From positions 1 to 27,023 of the forward strand of contig JAGWBY010000087.1 of assembly GCA_021295675.1 (NCBI GenBank): a DNA stretch of 27,023 bases, given 5' to 3'. Positions within the stretch are counted from its first letter, which is position 1, and each line of letters opens with the position of its first letter. Below, piece after piece: positions 1 through 9,981 of the stretch. The notes beneath the pieces were generated by a model, which saw only the letters and a list, made by a program, of their open reading frames with translations, was not told the DNA's origin and made no database searches. The position numbers and the translations under genes were made by a program. This DNA comes from Candidatus Latescibacterota bacterium (GTDB taxonomy: Bacteria > Latescibacterota > UBA2968 > UBA8231).

Positions 1-28
1 CGAAGGCAAGGACGCGACCTGCTGAAGA

Positions 29-214
29 TTATTCATCGACTTCAACTGATGTTGAGACGTCCACTCCACTCTCGGGGTAGTGCACGGCCTGTTCCATGAA
101 GGTGATTTCTTCATCCGATAGGAAGTCGAAGTGGCTGGCGCGTTTCCGCGCTGAGAGTCGGCCGTTGTTTTGCCAACAGAAGCGAATGAACAGATCGATC
201 TGCCGATCGGGCAT
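29..214 (-). CDS. Small ORF resembling the C-terminal tail of Fic-family proteins
   Basis: This 61-residue ORF reads MPDRQIDLFIRFCWQNNG and continues with a basic RLSARKR stretch and an acidic LSDEEITFMEQA helix. From memory of the family, the order 'DxxIDLFIRxxxQNNGxLSxxKRxxHFxxLxDEEI' is what closes many long Fic AMP-transferases; no search was possible. No Fic core motif (HxFx[D/E]GNGR) precedes it. Instead the GNAT gene lies upstream in the same reading frame, ending in a TGA at 224-226, with only three sense codons between that stop and this ATG. It could be a remnant of a Fic gene, a small protein translated by reinitiation after the GNAT gene, or a chance ORF. The last ~12 residues (SGVDVSTSVEVDE) do not look like the family. 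Confidence 0.4.
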   Translation of the reverse strand: MPDRQIDLFIRFCWQNNGRLSARKRASHFDFLSDEEITFMEQAVHYPESGVDVSTSVEVDE

Positions 215-223
215 GCGGTCAAT

Positions 224-1117
224 TCAACGTTCTTCCTGTCTTCGCCAGTGCTTTTGTCGCACCAGCGGCATCCAGCCAAACCGCTGGTAAAACCTTCCTG
301 CGCCTGCTTTTTCATCAGCTCGATCAACAGACAGCACGATCCGATCGCACCTAGCCATCCGTAGCCATTCAACGGCGTGTCGGACGACCCACGAACCAAT
401 TCCCTGATTGCGCATCGTTTCGCTCGTTGCGAGCTCCGAAAGCTCAGCCCATCCTGCCAATGCAGGCAATTGGCCGCCTTGCGTGAGATCTGCAATACAT
501 TCGCAGTGCGCAATGTCGCGTCCATCGAGCCGCGCGACAAATCGCGTACCGAATTCCCCCGCATCGCGATGGATCGTTACGCCTTTTACTGGCGGCTCAC
601 CAAGAGCAGAGATTTCATTCAGCGTGCCACCATAGACAGATTCGTCAATGTCCTCATTCGCGGAATAGCCAAACTGTTCCACCAGACCGCTTATGTGTGG
701 CCAGACATCCGGTATGCCCACGCACGCAGGAACCGGCAAGGGACCCGAGATCTGCTCGTCCACCACCTGCCAAGCGTTCATCTGCCGCCGGCACTCCGTC
801 ATGACCGCCTCGCCAGCTTCGCGCTCTTCGGGCCAGAACAAGATCCAACCAATGTCTCCAGTTCCCTTATAACGCGTGTCGTCGCCGTATCGGAGGAGGT
901 GCGCCGCCGCGCAAACGCGATCCTTGACTATGCCAACAATGGATTTCCTTTCGACAACCCAAGGATCAGTGATATGTTCCTGCGGCTCGCTCTGCAGGCG
1001 CTCCCAAAAGTAATCGGCAGTCAAGCTCCACCCAGGTATCACGGTGCTGAGATGACTGTTGACGAGCGCCAAGACCTGGGGAAGATGAGAGCGATCTAGT
1101 GGTGCTATTTGTACCAT
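224..1117 (-). CDS. GNAT-family N-acetyltransferase, tandem-domain type
   Basis: Predicted to transfer an acyl group from acyl-CoA to an amine; the substrate is unknown. The C-terminal third is a recognisable GNAT fold. A beta-strand (GWAELSELAT) leads into the acyl-CoA loop RNQGIG at residues 236-241, followed by a helix, the strand CDRIVLSVD and the closing FYQRFGWMPL segment typical of motif B. The N-terminal ~170 residues look like a second, degenerate GNAT domain without a clear pyrophosphate loop, so the protein is probably a two-domain enzyme with one active site. The start at 1117 (MVQIAPLDRS) is preferred over the ATG at 1150 because a GAGGG ribosome site lies at 1125-1129; this gives 297 residues. 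It follows dcd on the same strand after about 50 bases, so the two may be cotranscribed. The fold is secure; the function is not. Confidence 0.82.
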   Translation of the reverse strand: MVQIAPLDRSHLPQVLALVNSHLSTVIPGWSLTADYFWERLQSEPQEHITDPWVVERKSIVGIVKDRVCAAAHLLRYGDDTRYKGTGDIGWILFWPEEREAGEAVMTECRRQMNAWQVVDEQISGPLPVPACVGIPDVWPHISGLVEQFGYSANEDIDESVYGGTLNEISALGEPPVKGVTIHRDAGEFGTRFVARLDGRDIAHCECIADLTQGGQLPALAGWAELSELATSETMRNQGIGSWVVRHAVEWLRMARCDRIVLSVDRADEKAGAGRFYQRFGWMPLVRQKHWRRQEER

Positions 1118-1124
1118 ATTTATT

Positions 1125-1129
1125 CCCTC
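1125..1129 (-). promoter_or_regulatory. Ribosome binding site that fixes the GNAT start
   Basis: On the minus strand, GAGGG stands seven bases before the ATG at 1117. No comparable purine run precedes the longer in-frame ATG at 1150, so the shorter protein is chosen. Confidence 0.6.
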
Positions 1130-1168
1130 GGATAGATTGTCAGCTTCCAAAAGACGCGCATGTAGTTG

Positions 1169-1741
1169 CTAACCTTTGCCGTCCTCAAAATCCCGGTACG
1201 CTCGGCTAGCCGTGGGCACGGTCTGCCCCTGATATTTGCTGCCCAGCCCCGGCGAACCGTAGGGGCTGTCCGCTGGCGTCGCTAGCTGGTGGAACGAGAG
1301 CTGCCCGATCTTCATGCCCTGATACAGCGTGATGGGCAGATTCGCCACATTGCTCAGCTCCAGCGTCAGATGGCCCTTCCAGCCGGGATCCACATACCCC
1401 GCAGTCGAGTGAATCAGCAGCCCGATGCGCCCCAGCGAACTCTTGCCCTCCAGCCGCGCCACCAGATCGTCCGGCAACTCTATCGTCTCAAGAGTACTTC
1501 CCAACACGAACTCGCCCGGATGCAGCATAAACGGCTGCTCGCCGATCTCCTCCATTTCAGTCAGGTCGCTCAAGTCCTCGTGTACGTCGATGAATGGGCG
1601 GCGCGAGTTGCGGAACACGAGAATGTGCTTGTCGAGATGAACATCAACGCTGGCCGGCTGAATGCACCCCTCCCCCAGCGGCTCGACGACGATTTTGCCT
1701 TCTGCCAGTAGCGTCTTGATTACTCGGTCACTGAGAACCAT
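1169..1741 (-). CDS. dcd: dCTP deaminase, probably the bifunctional dCTP deaminase/dUTPase type
   Basis: Deaminates dCTP to supply dUTP for thymidylate synthesis; trimeric, cytosolic. The 190-residue length matches the family. Active-site elements are present: GKSSLGR at 99-105 (triphosphate binding, Ser101 and Arg105), HSTAGYVDPGW at 111-121, and TLELSN with Glu128, the general acid/base equivalent to Glu138 of the E. coli enzyme. The C-terminal lid SPGLGSKYQGQ is complete. The HSTAGYVDPGW and LELSNVANLPITL stretches resemble the mycobacterial Dcd, which also hydrolyses dUTP to dUMP, more than the E. coli HVTAHRIDPGW form. A single-step dCTP-to-dUMP activity is therefore plausible but inferred. 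The start at 1741 (MVLSDRVIK) is where the family begins and has a perfect GGAGGG at 1745-1750; the upstream ATG at 1768 is rejected. Confidence 0.95.
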   Translation of the reverse strand: MVLSDRVIKTLLAEGKIVVEPLGEGCIQPASVDVHLDKHILVFRNSRRPFIDVHEDLSDLTEMEEIGEQPFMLHPGEFVLGSTLETIELPDDLVARLEGKSSLGRIGLLIHSTAGYVDPGWKGHLTLELSNVANLPITLYQGMKIGQLSFHQLATPADSPYGSPGLGSKYQGQTVPTASRAYRDFEDGKG

Positions 1742-1744
1742 TTT

Positions 1745-1750
1745 CCCTCC
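1745..1750 (-). promoter_or_regulatory. Ribosome binding site of dcd
   Basis: GGAGGG is followed by AAA and the ATG at 1741 on the minus strand. This decides between the ATG at 1741 and the in-frame ATG at 1768. Confidence 0.65.
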
Positions 1751-1829
1751 AGATTTTTTATCGTCCACAATCCGATTTTAGCAACACATATAGGCGCACG
1801 ACGACTGAATTATGCGCTCTGAGCGTGCG

Positions 1830-1858
1830 TTGCAAACGAAAACGGGCATTCCTATAAT
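1830..1858 (+). promoter_or_regulatory. Sigma-70-type promoter for the A2M/pbpC operon
   Basis: TTGCAA at 1830-1835 and a perfect TATAAT at 1853-1858 are separated by 17 bases. Transcription would start near 1865, leaving a leader of about 155 bases before the preferred A2M start at 2023. This also argues against the in-frame ATG at 1861, which would lie upstream of the transcription start. Confidence 0.6.
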
Positions 1859-2022
1859 ATATGAGAATTATAAAGGGCCTTCTAGGGTGCTTGGTCAATC
1901 CGCATGGGCGGTTTTGGACATCGCCGGTGCAGACAGACCGCCGACTTCCATCCGGTCCACTCGAACATCCACGATCTGTCGGGCGTATCGCACGCGCGAC
2001 CGTCTCCGAAAGAGGAATCGCT

Positions 2023-5000
2023 ATGCACTCGAAACGGATCGTCCCTTTGACCTCTAATTGGTACCAAGCGATTTCTCAGAATCACTCACGTCATAAATCC
2101 GCGGGGACTCTCTGCAAACGCTTCGTCCTGCTGTCCGCCCTCGCGCTGGGTTGCGCCCAGGGGCCAGTGGAGGACCTCCCCCAAACTGTCCCGCCGGAAA
2201 CTGCCCAACTAGTCAGTACGGTAACTTCGGGGACCGTGTCATCGGGAGATGCTATCAAAGTCCGGTTCGTCAAACCAGCTATCGACGTCAGTCTGGTCGG
2301 CCACACCCTGAAAAAGCAGGTATTCACCTTTACCCCGCCCATAGACGGCATTGCCCAATGGGAAACAACCCAAGCGCTAGTCTTTCGCCCCAACCGGCCC
2401 TTGCCCATGCGCCAGCCATACCAAGGCCGCTTGGACCTTGCGGCTCTCCTGCCGGCACGCGCTGACCTGCAACCCCTGCACTTTGACTTCACTGTCGCCG
2501 GGCGCGAAATCCTCTCTCTCGCAGGGGATTTCGACCTAAAGACCGCCAACGACCCCCGCTATCTGACCTACCAAGGCCGCCTCGAACTGACCGAAAAGGC
2601 CGCTGTGCAGAAGGTGCGCGAGGCCACGACCCTGCGCCAGGACGAGACCCTGCTACCTCTGACTTGGCAGGCAGACGCCACCGGCAAGGTCTTCACCTTC
2701 ACCAGTGCCGTCATCGAACGGGATACGACCCAGCAGAGCTATGCGCTGATCGTGGACGACGAAAAACTAGAGATCTCCCACCTATACGAGAAGGACATCC
2801 CCCTCGCCCCGCTGCAGGACATGCGCTTGCAGGAGGTAAAAAAGGAAGAAGAGGGCAATTACCCTCGCCTGATCCTGATCTTTTCAGACGAATTGGATCT
2901 GCGACAGCATATTGAGGGACTGGTTCAGGTGCGGCCCGCAGTGCCGGTTCGCTTGAAGGCCAGGGGCAAACAGATCCTCGTCGATGGAGACTTTGCCCAC
3001 GGCCAGACCTACGAGTTGGAGGTCCATGCCGGCATCCGCAGCCGCTGGGGCACTCGCACCGAGGAAGCCACGCGCCAGGAGATCGGTTTCGCCGACCGCA
3101 AGCCGCAGTTGCGCTTTGCCCGCGATGGAATGTTCCTGCCGTCGTCTAAAGACAAGCGGCTGCGCTTTGCCACCCTCAATCTGCACCGCGTCGCGCTGGA
3201 GGTGAAGAAGGTCTATGCCTCCAACCTAGGACAGTTTTTGCAGACCGAGCGCCTACATAGCGGCAAGGAGCGGCGCGATTCCTTCCGGCAATACGATGTG
3301 CGCCGCGTCGGCGTACAGGTGGCCCGCGACACGCTCGAAATTTCCGACCAGCGCAACACATGGTTGGAACACGAGTTGGACCTCGGTGCCCTGATCGCCG
3401 AGGGCGAACGAGGCCTTTTTCTTATCGGGCTCAGCTTTGAACAGGACGATATGCTCTATCGATCCTCGACTAGCGCGGCCGACGAGATCCGGCAGCACTA
3501 CAACCAGCGATCCCGCGGCCGCTCAGACCCGAATTCCCGACGTTACATCCGCGCCCACGGCCAGGCCTACAAGGTCCTGATCGTCAGCGACATCGGCCTG
3601 ACCTACAAGCGCGGCCACGACCAGCACCTCGTGTACGCCACCCGCATTGACGACGCCCTGCCCCTGCCCGGCGTGGAGGTCAACCTGCGCACCTATCAGA
3701 ACCAAGTCGCGGCTAGGGGCACCACCGACGACCGGGGGCTGGCGCGTTTTGAGGACGTGGGCGAGGAGGTCTTTTACGTCGAAGCTGAACACCAGGGGCA
3801 GCGCAGCGTGATCAAACCCAACGACATGGCCTGGAACCTGTCGAGCTTTGACATTGGCGGCGCAGAGTCGCGCCCGGGCACTCGCGCCTTTATCTACACC
3901 GAACGCGGCGTGTACCGCCCTGGGGACGAGATCAACATCTCGGTCATCGCCCGCCACCAGGACTACACCTTCCCCGACGACCATCCCGCCACCTGCAAGA
4001 TATTCAACCCCAAGAACCAGCTAGTCTTTGAACAGGTGCAAAGGCAGGGCCGGGAAGGGCTGTACAGCTTTGCGTTTGTCACCCGTCCCGAAGATCCTAC
4101 GGGCAATTGGCGCGCCCAAATCCTGATCGGCGACAGCGCCTTTAACCACGTGCTGAAAATCGAGACCGTCGTCCCCTACCGGCTCAAGACCAAAATCGCC
4201 ACCAAAGATCGCCTCGGCCGGGAAGATGAGATCCTGAGTGCCGATCTGCACAGTGCCTACCTATTTGGTAGTCCGGCCGCCGGGCTGGAGGCGGAGTTGG
4301 CCGTTGCCTTGCACAGCACACCCAAGACCTTCCCACACTATCGAGCATTCAGCTTCACCAACGAACTGATCGACTACCAGCCCGTGCAGGCCGTACTTTT
4401 CAAAGGCCGGCTCGACGCCAAGGGAAGCGCCCATGTCGAGTGGACCCTCCCCTCCTTGGTTAATGCGCCCTCGGCCCTCCAGGCCGTGCTCGCAGCCAAA
4501 GTGCTGGAAAAAGGGGGGCGCCCTAACCACCGACGACACCGGCTCCCTATTGACCCCTACGATCACTACGTGGGACTCGATAAACCCGAGTTCAACTACG
4601 GCTATACTCAGGTAGGGGCGCCCGTACTGATCCCCGCGATAGTGACCGATGTCAAGGGCAACCCCGTGGCCGGCAGGAACCTGCGCTATCGCGTTTACCG
4701 GGGCATGACCCACTGGTGGTGGGAATACGAAAACCGCGAGGCCTTCCGCCGGCGCTTCAAAAGCGACCGCCGCACCGAACTCGTCTCCGAGCAGCGAGTC
4801 GTCTCCGCACTGACGCCTATAGATCTGCTCTTCAAGCCAGACGACAGGGGCCAGTACCTCATCGAAGTCGCCGATGGCGACGACAAGGGTCATACCGCGG
4901 CCTTCTTCGCGCGCGCCTATCACTGGGGCCGCACGCCGTCAGGCGAGGACAACGAGGGAGCGCTGGTATTGCGAACCGACCGGGAGCGCTACCAGCCTGG

Positions 5001-7543
5001 CGACGAGGCCGTCATCCGCTTTCCCGTGCCCCAAGAAGGCTCCATCCTCTTTGCCGTCGAACAGGGCGGAGAGGTGCTCGAGTCCCGCTGGTACCGCCTC
5101 GACGGCACCGAGGAGGAGGCCAGAATCCCCATTGCCATCAGCGCCGCGATGATCCCCACGGCCTATGCCTCCGTCTCCCTGATCCAGCCGCACGCCCAAA
5201 CCGACAACGACCGGCCCATGCGCTTATTCGGCGTCGTTCCCATTGAGGTCCACGATCCAGCCACCCGCCTCGACTTCGACATCCATATGCCCGACCTGCT
5301 GCGCCCCGGCGAGCCTTTTGCGGTGGAAGTACAGAGTGATGCCGACTCGGCTGCGTTCACCATTGCCGTGGTCGATGAGGGCCTGCTGGCCCTGACCGAT
5401 TTCCACACGCCGGATCCCTATAATGCCTTTTTTCAAAAACAACGCCTAAGCGTGCGCACCTTCGACTTGTTCGCCCACGTCATCGGCGTGGCCAAGGGCG
5501 ACCCGTTTAAGCGCTTTGCCATTGGCGGAGGTTTTGCCGCCGGCCAGCGGGCGCAGCACGACCAGCGCCGGCGTTTCCCCGCAGTTTCCATGTTCGCCGG
5601 CCCACTGCGCACCGACGCTGCGGGCTATGCCCGGGTGCAATTCACTATGCCCAACTACGTTGGTGCAGTGCGGACTATGGTCGTGGGCACCCTGGGTAAG
5701 AGGTTCGGCCACGCCGAGAAGACTATCGAGGTCAAGAGCGAACTGATGGTACTCTCGACCCTGCCCCGGGTCATCGGTCCCGGAGACCGGATTGAGGTGC
5801 CGGTAACTGCGTTCGCCATGGCCGAGAGTCTGGGCACTGTAGAGGTGTCGATTGCAGTGCAGGGACCGCTCGCCATCGTTGGCGAGGCGCGCAAGCGGGT
5901 CGATTTTGCCGGCGTGGGGGAACGCGACCTGTCCTTCCGGCTGCAAGCTGACCAAGCCGTGGGGTTGGCGACCATAGTGGTCGAGGCCGCAGCTACCGAG
6001 GCGCACGCCTTGCGGCAGACGCATCTCGAGGTCCGGCCCTCATCGCCGCCGATCTACGAGAGCGACGAGCGCGGGATAAGCCCTGGCGACTCGGTGTTGT
6101 TCACCTTGCCGGACAAGGGCCTGCTCGGCACCAACCAAGCGCGGATCAGCGTGCGCCGCTGGCCGGATTTCAACTTTGACAACCAAATGCTGCGCTTGGT
6201 GCGCTACCCATACGGCTGCATCGAACAGACCGTCTCCTCGGTCTTTCCCCAGCTCTATCTCAAGGACCTACTGGACCTCAAGCCGGAGGAGCGCCGGATC
6301 GTCGCTGTCGATATCGACGAGCGCATAAACGCCGCCATCCTCCGGCTGCGGCGCTTTCAGCTCCCCGACGACTCCTTCAGCCTGTGGCCGGGCCAACGTC
6401 GCCCCTCCGCATGGGGCAGCACCTATGCCGGGCACTTCCTGATCGAAGCCCGCAGTCTGGGCTACCACGTCCCCAACGACATGCTCCAGGGATGGCTCCG
6501 CCACCAGCAGACTCAGGCCATCCTGACCCGCGACCGCCTAAAGGTGCGCGTGTACCGGGTCTATCTGCTGGCGCTGGCCGGCGATCCGGCGCTCGGCGCG
6601 ATGAACCTGCTCAAGGAGAACGAACTGGGCAGTATGACCAACGGCTGGCCGCGGCGTACCTGCACGCGGGGGTCGGGCGAACGGCAAACGAAATCGCCCG
6701 CACCACCGGCGTTAAAGTCGAGGACTATCGAGAATTCGCCAACACCTATGGCTCGGGCCTGCGCGACGAGGCCCTCATCCTCGACGCCTTGGTCACCTTC
6801 CAGCGCTGGGACGCGGCCGATTCGCTAGCCAAGGAGGTGGCCCTCGGCATAAGTAAGGGCTGGCACTCTACCCAGACGACCAGCGTGGCATTGCTGGCCC
6901 TCGGCAAGTACGTCCAAGCCCTGCAACCCACTCACTGGCCACATCCGCCTACCCGGCGGCGAGCTAACCCCCTTCAGCACCGACGCGCTGGGCTACCAAC
7001 AGGAGATCACCAGCGGCTTCGGTGGAGATGTCAAAGTGCGCTTGGACTCGACGAATACGATAAAGCGAGCCTTTGTCGCCCTCGACTGGGAAGGAATACC
7101 GTTGCGGGGCGAGGTACAAGACGAGGAGGGGCGGATCAGGCTCGGAGTGAAATGGCTCGACGAGGACGGGATGCGCATTGACCCCGACACCCTAGCCCAA
7201 GGCACCACCTTTTGGGGCCATATCCGCGTCGAAAACCGCAGTCCCCACCACGTCCTCGAAGAAGTGGCCCTCACCCAGCTTTTGCCAGCCGGCTGGGAGA
7301 TTGAAAATACTCGGCTGTCGCCTAAGGCCCGACCCGGCTGGATGAAGAAATGGCGGCTCAACGCCGAAGAATACCTCGATATCCGCGACGACCGCATCAA
7401 CTGGCCAATCGCTCGATTTCGCCGTCAAGCTCAACGCAGTGACCCAGGGCGAATTCGCCCTGCCGCCGACGCAAGTCGAAGCCATGTACGACCGCGATTT
7501 CCGCGCCCGCAAAGCCGGTGGCACGGTCGTCGTCGAGCCATAG
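2023..7543 (+). CDS. Bacterial alpha-2-macroglobulin (YfhM/MagD-like) lipoprotein, interrupted by three frame changes
   Basis: A periplasmic protease trap: cleavage of its bait region exposes a thioester that binds the attacking protease covalently. The start at 2023 has AGAGGA at 2011-2016. A hydrophobic segment FVLLSALALG ends at Cys44, a slightly irregular lipobox, consistent with a lipid-anchored protein. A long series of macroglobulin-like beta domains follows, then a typical middle region (AAFTIAVVDEGLLALTDF, then MPNYVGAVRTMVVG) and the thioester motif GCIEQ with Cys at 6217-6219. The first frame runs to 6828, but homology leaves it at about 6635-6650. It continues in a second frame (LAAAYLHAGVG ... 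KGWHSTQTTSVALLALGKY) to about 6930, then returns to the first frame (LPGGELTPFSTDALGY ... YLDIRDDRINW) to about 7405. A third frame (LDFAVKLNAVTQGEF ... EAMYDRDFRARK) ends at the TAG at 7541-7543. Read together it is about 1,840 residues, full family size. pbpC starts 12 bases later. It is a pseudogene or carries assembly indels. Confidence 0.88.
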
Positions 7544-7555
7544 CCGCAGGGTGTC

Positions 7556-9820
7556 ATGCGCATCGCCAGATATGCCTTATATCTCCTCGCTGCCTCGACC
7601 TTGGGCGCGGTCCTGTACTTCCTGCCCCCCCTGCCGCGGCCCTTGTTCGCGTCGGATTACAGCACCTTGATCGTCGATCGCGACGGCCAGCTCCTGCGCG
7701 CCTTCCTCAGCGACGGCCAGCAGTGGTGCTTCCCCCCCGATACTAGCCTCGTCGTGCCCGCCAAGTTGCGAACGGCGGTCCTTCACTTTGAGGACCGGCG
7801 CTTCTACCGCCACTTGGGTGTTGACCCGCTCGCGTTGGGCCGCGCCCTCTACCACAACGCCGCATCCAGAACGGTCAAAAGCGGTGCCAGCACCATCACC
7901 ATGCAGGTAGCGCGGCTGATGCGTCCTAAAGAGCGCACCTATGTCAACAAGGCCCGCGAGACCCTGCTGGCGCTCAAAATCGAACTCTACTACACCAAGG
8001 ACGAGATCCTGCGCCTCTACCTCGACCACGCGCCTTACGGCGGCAATATCGTCGGCTTCCAAGCTGCGGCCCACAAGTACTTTCGCAAACAGTCCGATGA
8101 ACTGACCTGGAGCGAGGCCGCGACCCTCGCAGTGCTGCCCAACGCGCCCGGGCTCGTCTCCCCCACGGCCAATCCGCAGCAGCTAGTGCAAAAGCGCAAT
8201 CGACTGCTGGCCAGCCTACAGAGCACCGGCCATTTCAACGCGGAGACCTTGCGCTTGGCTCTCGCCGAACCCGTGCCCACGCGGGCCTTTCGGTATCCGG
8301 TATGGGCACCGCACCTGTCGCGCGCGCTCAAACGCGGTCGCCAAGGCCGCCTCATCAAAACCACCATAGACGCTGGCCTGCAAAGGGAACTGGAATTTCT
8401 GGTCGGACGGCACCTGCGCTACCTCGACCACCAGGGCATTGGCAATGGTGCCGCGCTGCTAGTGGAGACCGGCAGCGGCAAAGTCCGAGCCTACGTCGGC
8501 TCGCGAGACTTCTTCGATCCGGCGCACCAAGGGCAGGTAGATGGCGTGATTGCGCCGCGCTCTTCGGGGTCGCTGCTCAAGCCCTTTCTCTACGCCCTGA
8601 GCATGGACGCCGGCCTGATCCTGCCCCAAACCCTAGTCAAGGACGTACCCTCTTTCTATAGTGGGTTTTCTCCGCGCAACGCCGATGAGCGCTACGATGG
8701 TCTAGTGAGAGCCGAAGAGGCCCTAGTGCGCTCCCTCAACGTCCCGGCCGTGCGCCTCTTGCGGCGCTATGGCCTATTTAACTTCTACCGCTTTCTCCAA
8801 GACGCTGGCGTATCCACCCTACGGCCTACCGCTGATTCTCGGGGGTGCCGAAGTCACCCTCTGGGACATGACCCGGCTCTTCCGCGGCCTCGCCCGCGGC
8901 GGACAGATCGAGCCCCTGCGCTACTTGCAGGAGCAGTCAGAATCCACGCCGACGCCCCTCAGCAGCCCAGGTGCCGCCTATCTCGTCCTAGAGGCGCTGC
9001 GCAACGTGCGGCGGCCCGGGGTCGAGTACTACTGGCACCAGTACCAGGACCAGTGGCCCCTCGCCTGGAAGACCGGGACCAGCTACGGCCAGCGCGACGC
9101 CTGGGCGCTAGGCGTGAGTCCCGCGTGGACCATTGCCGTCTGGGTTGGCAACTTCTCGGGCGAGGGCAACCCCGCCCTGAGCGGCGCGCGAACCGCCGGG
9201 CCGTTGCTCTTTGACATTTTCCACCGCGTCCCCAAAGACCCCGACCAAGCGTGGTTTCCGCGGCCCGACGCCGACCTGACGACCGCGACGCTCTGCCTCG
9301 ACAGCGGCCGGCCGGCCAGTCCCCACTGCCCTCATCCAACCCGAGCCCTGACGCCCCGGCACAGGCGGCCCATGGCCCGCTGTCCCTACCATCGCAGCAT
9401 CGTCCTCAATGAAGCGGGAACCCATCAAGTGTGTTCGTTGTGCTGGAAGCCTGGCGACCATAGACTAGCGCGGCAAATGGTCTATCCGACCGATGTCGTA
9501 CAATATCTGCGGGAGCGGGGGCAGGTGCTCCACGATCCGCCGCCCCACACGAAGCCAAGCCCCTGCAAGTGCTCTACCCGACGCCACAGGCCCGCCTGCA
9601 GGTCGGCCGGGATTTCGACGGCAAGCAGCAGCCCATCGTCCTGCGGGCGGCTCACAGCGACCGGGAGCGGGCGTTATTCTGGTATGTGAATCGTCGGTTC
9701 TTGGGCCGCACCGTAAACCAGCACCGCTTGGCAGTGTCGCTGGAGCCAGGTGCGCACGCGCTGGAGATCGTCGATGCGCACGGCTTTAGGGATCGCACCC
9801 GGTTTTACGTGGTGCGATAA
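7556..9820 (+). CDS. pbpC: Penicillin-binding protein 1C (glycosyltransferase-transpeptidase), interrupted by two frame changes
   Basis: A bifunctional peptidoglycan synthase at the inner membrane; in many bacteria it is encoded next to alpha-2-macroglobulin, as here. One membrane helix (about residues 7-27) is followed by the GT51 domain with HFEDRRFYRH (catalytic Glu79) and GASTITMQVAR at 110-120. The transpeptidase domain has the active serine SLLK (Ser339-Lys342), SLN at 8732-8740 and KTG at 9069-9077. The C-terminal part carries the Cys-rich CPHP...CPYH...CSLC segment and ends in a BiPBP_C-like beta domain (ARLQVGRDFDGKQQPIVLRA ... FYVVR). The first frame is valid to about 8810, a second frame (YGLPLILGGAEVTLWDMTRL ...) serves to about 9550, and a third (EAKPLQVLYPTPQ ...) ends at 9820. 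A few residues expected before YGLPLILGG seem missing, so the first break may be a small deletion rather than a one-base slip. GCAGGG precedes the start. Confidence 0.9.
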
Positions 9821-9824
9821 CCAG

Positions 9825-9862
9825 AGCACCAAGACGCATTTATATAGAACACTTCTGGTGCT
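9825..9862 (+). terminator. Possible hairpin downstream of pbpC
   Basis: AGCACCA at 9825-9831 pairs with TGGTGCT at 9856-9862 across a 24-base loop, five bases after the pbpC stop. No run of T follows, so this is a weak terminator candidate at best. The rest of the gap to 9981 shows nothing convincing. Confidence 0.25.
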
Positions 9863-9981
9863 TACTCTATCTTAGATAGCCCAGAGCGCAGTGCGGCTTA
9901 GCGGCCGCTCCATTCGCCGCAGAAACGGACGCCAAGTGGACGTTTGACCAACCACCATTCCAACGCAGAAAGACGGGCATC

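Noticed and set aside
377..1099. Plus-strand ORF of 240 codons opposite the GNAT gene
   Set aside because: The minus-strand GNAT frame has clear motifs and a ribosome site; this frame gives low-complexity sequence without a recognisable domain.
1861..2022. Longer N-terminus of the A2M protein from the ATG at 1861
   Set aside because: The ATG lies at the -10 box of a good promoter, upstream of the expected transcription start. The 54 extra residues are not signal-like, and a ribosome site precedes 2023.
4261..4923. Long minus-strand ORF opposite the A2M gene
   Set aside because: It has no ribosome site or family motif and lies opposite well-conserved A2M domains; such antisense ORFs are expected in GC-rich DNA.
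6600..7450. Programmed ribosomal frameshifting in the A2M gene
   Set aside because: Three shifts in different directions, no slippery heptamer recognised, and similar breaks in four other genes make indels or decay far more likely.
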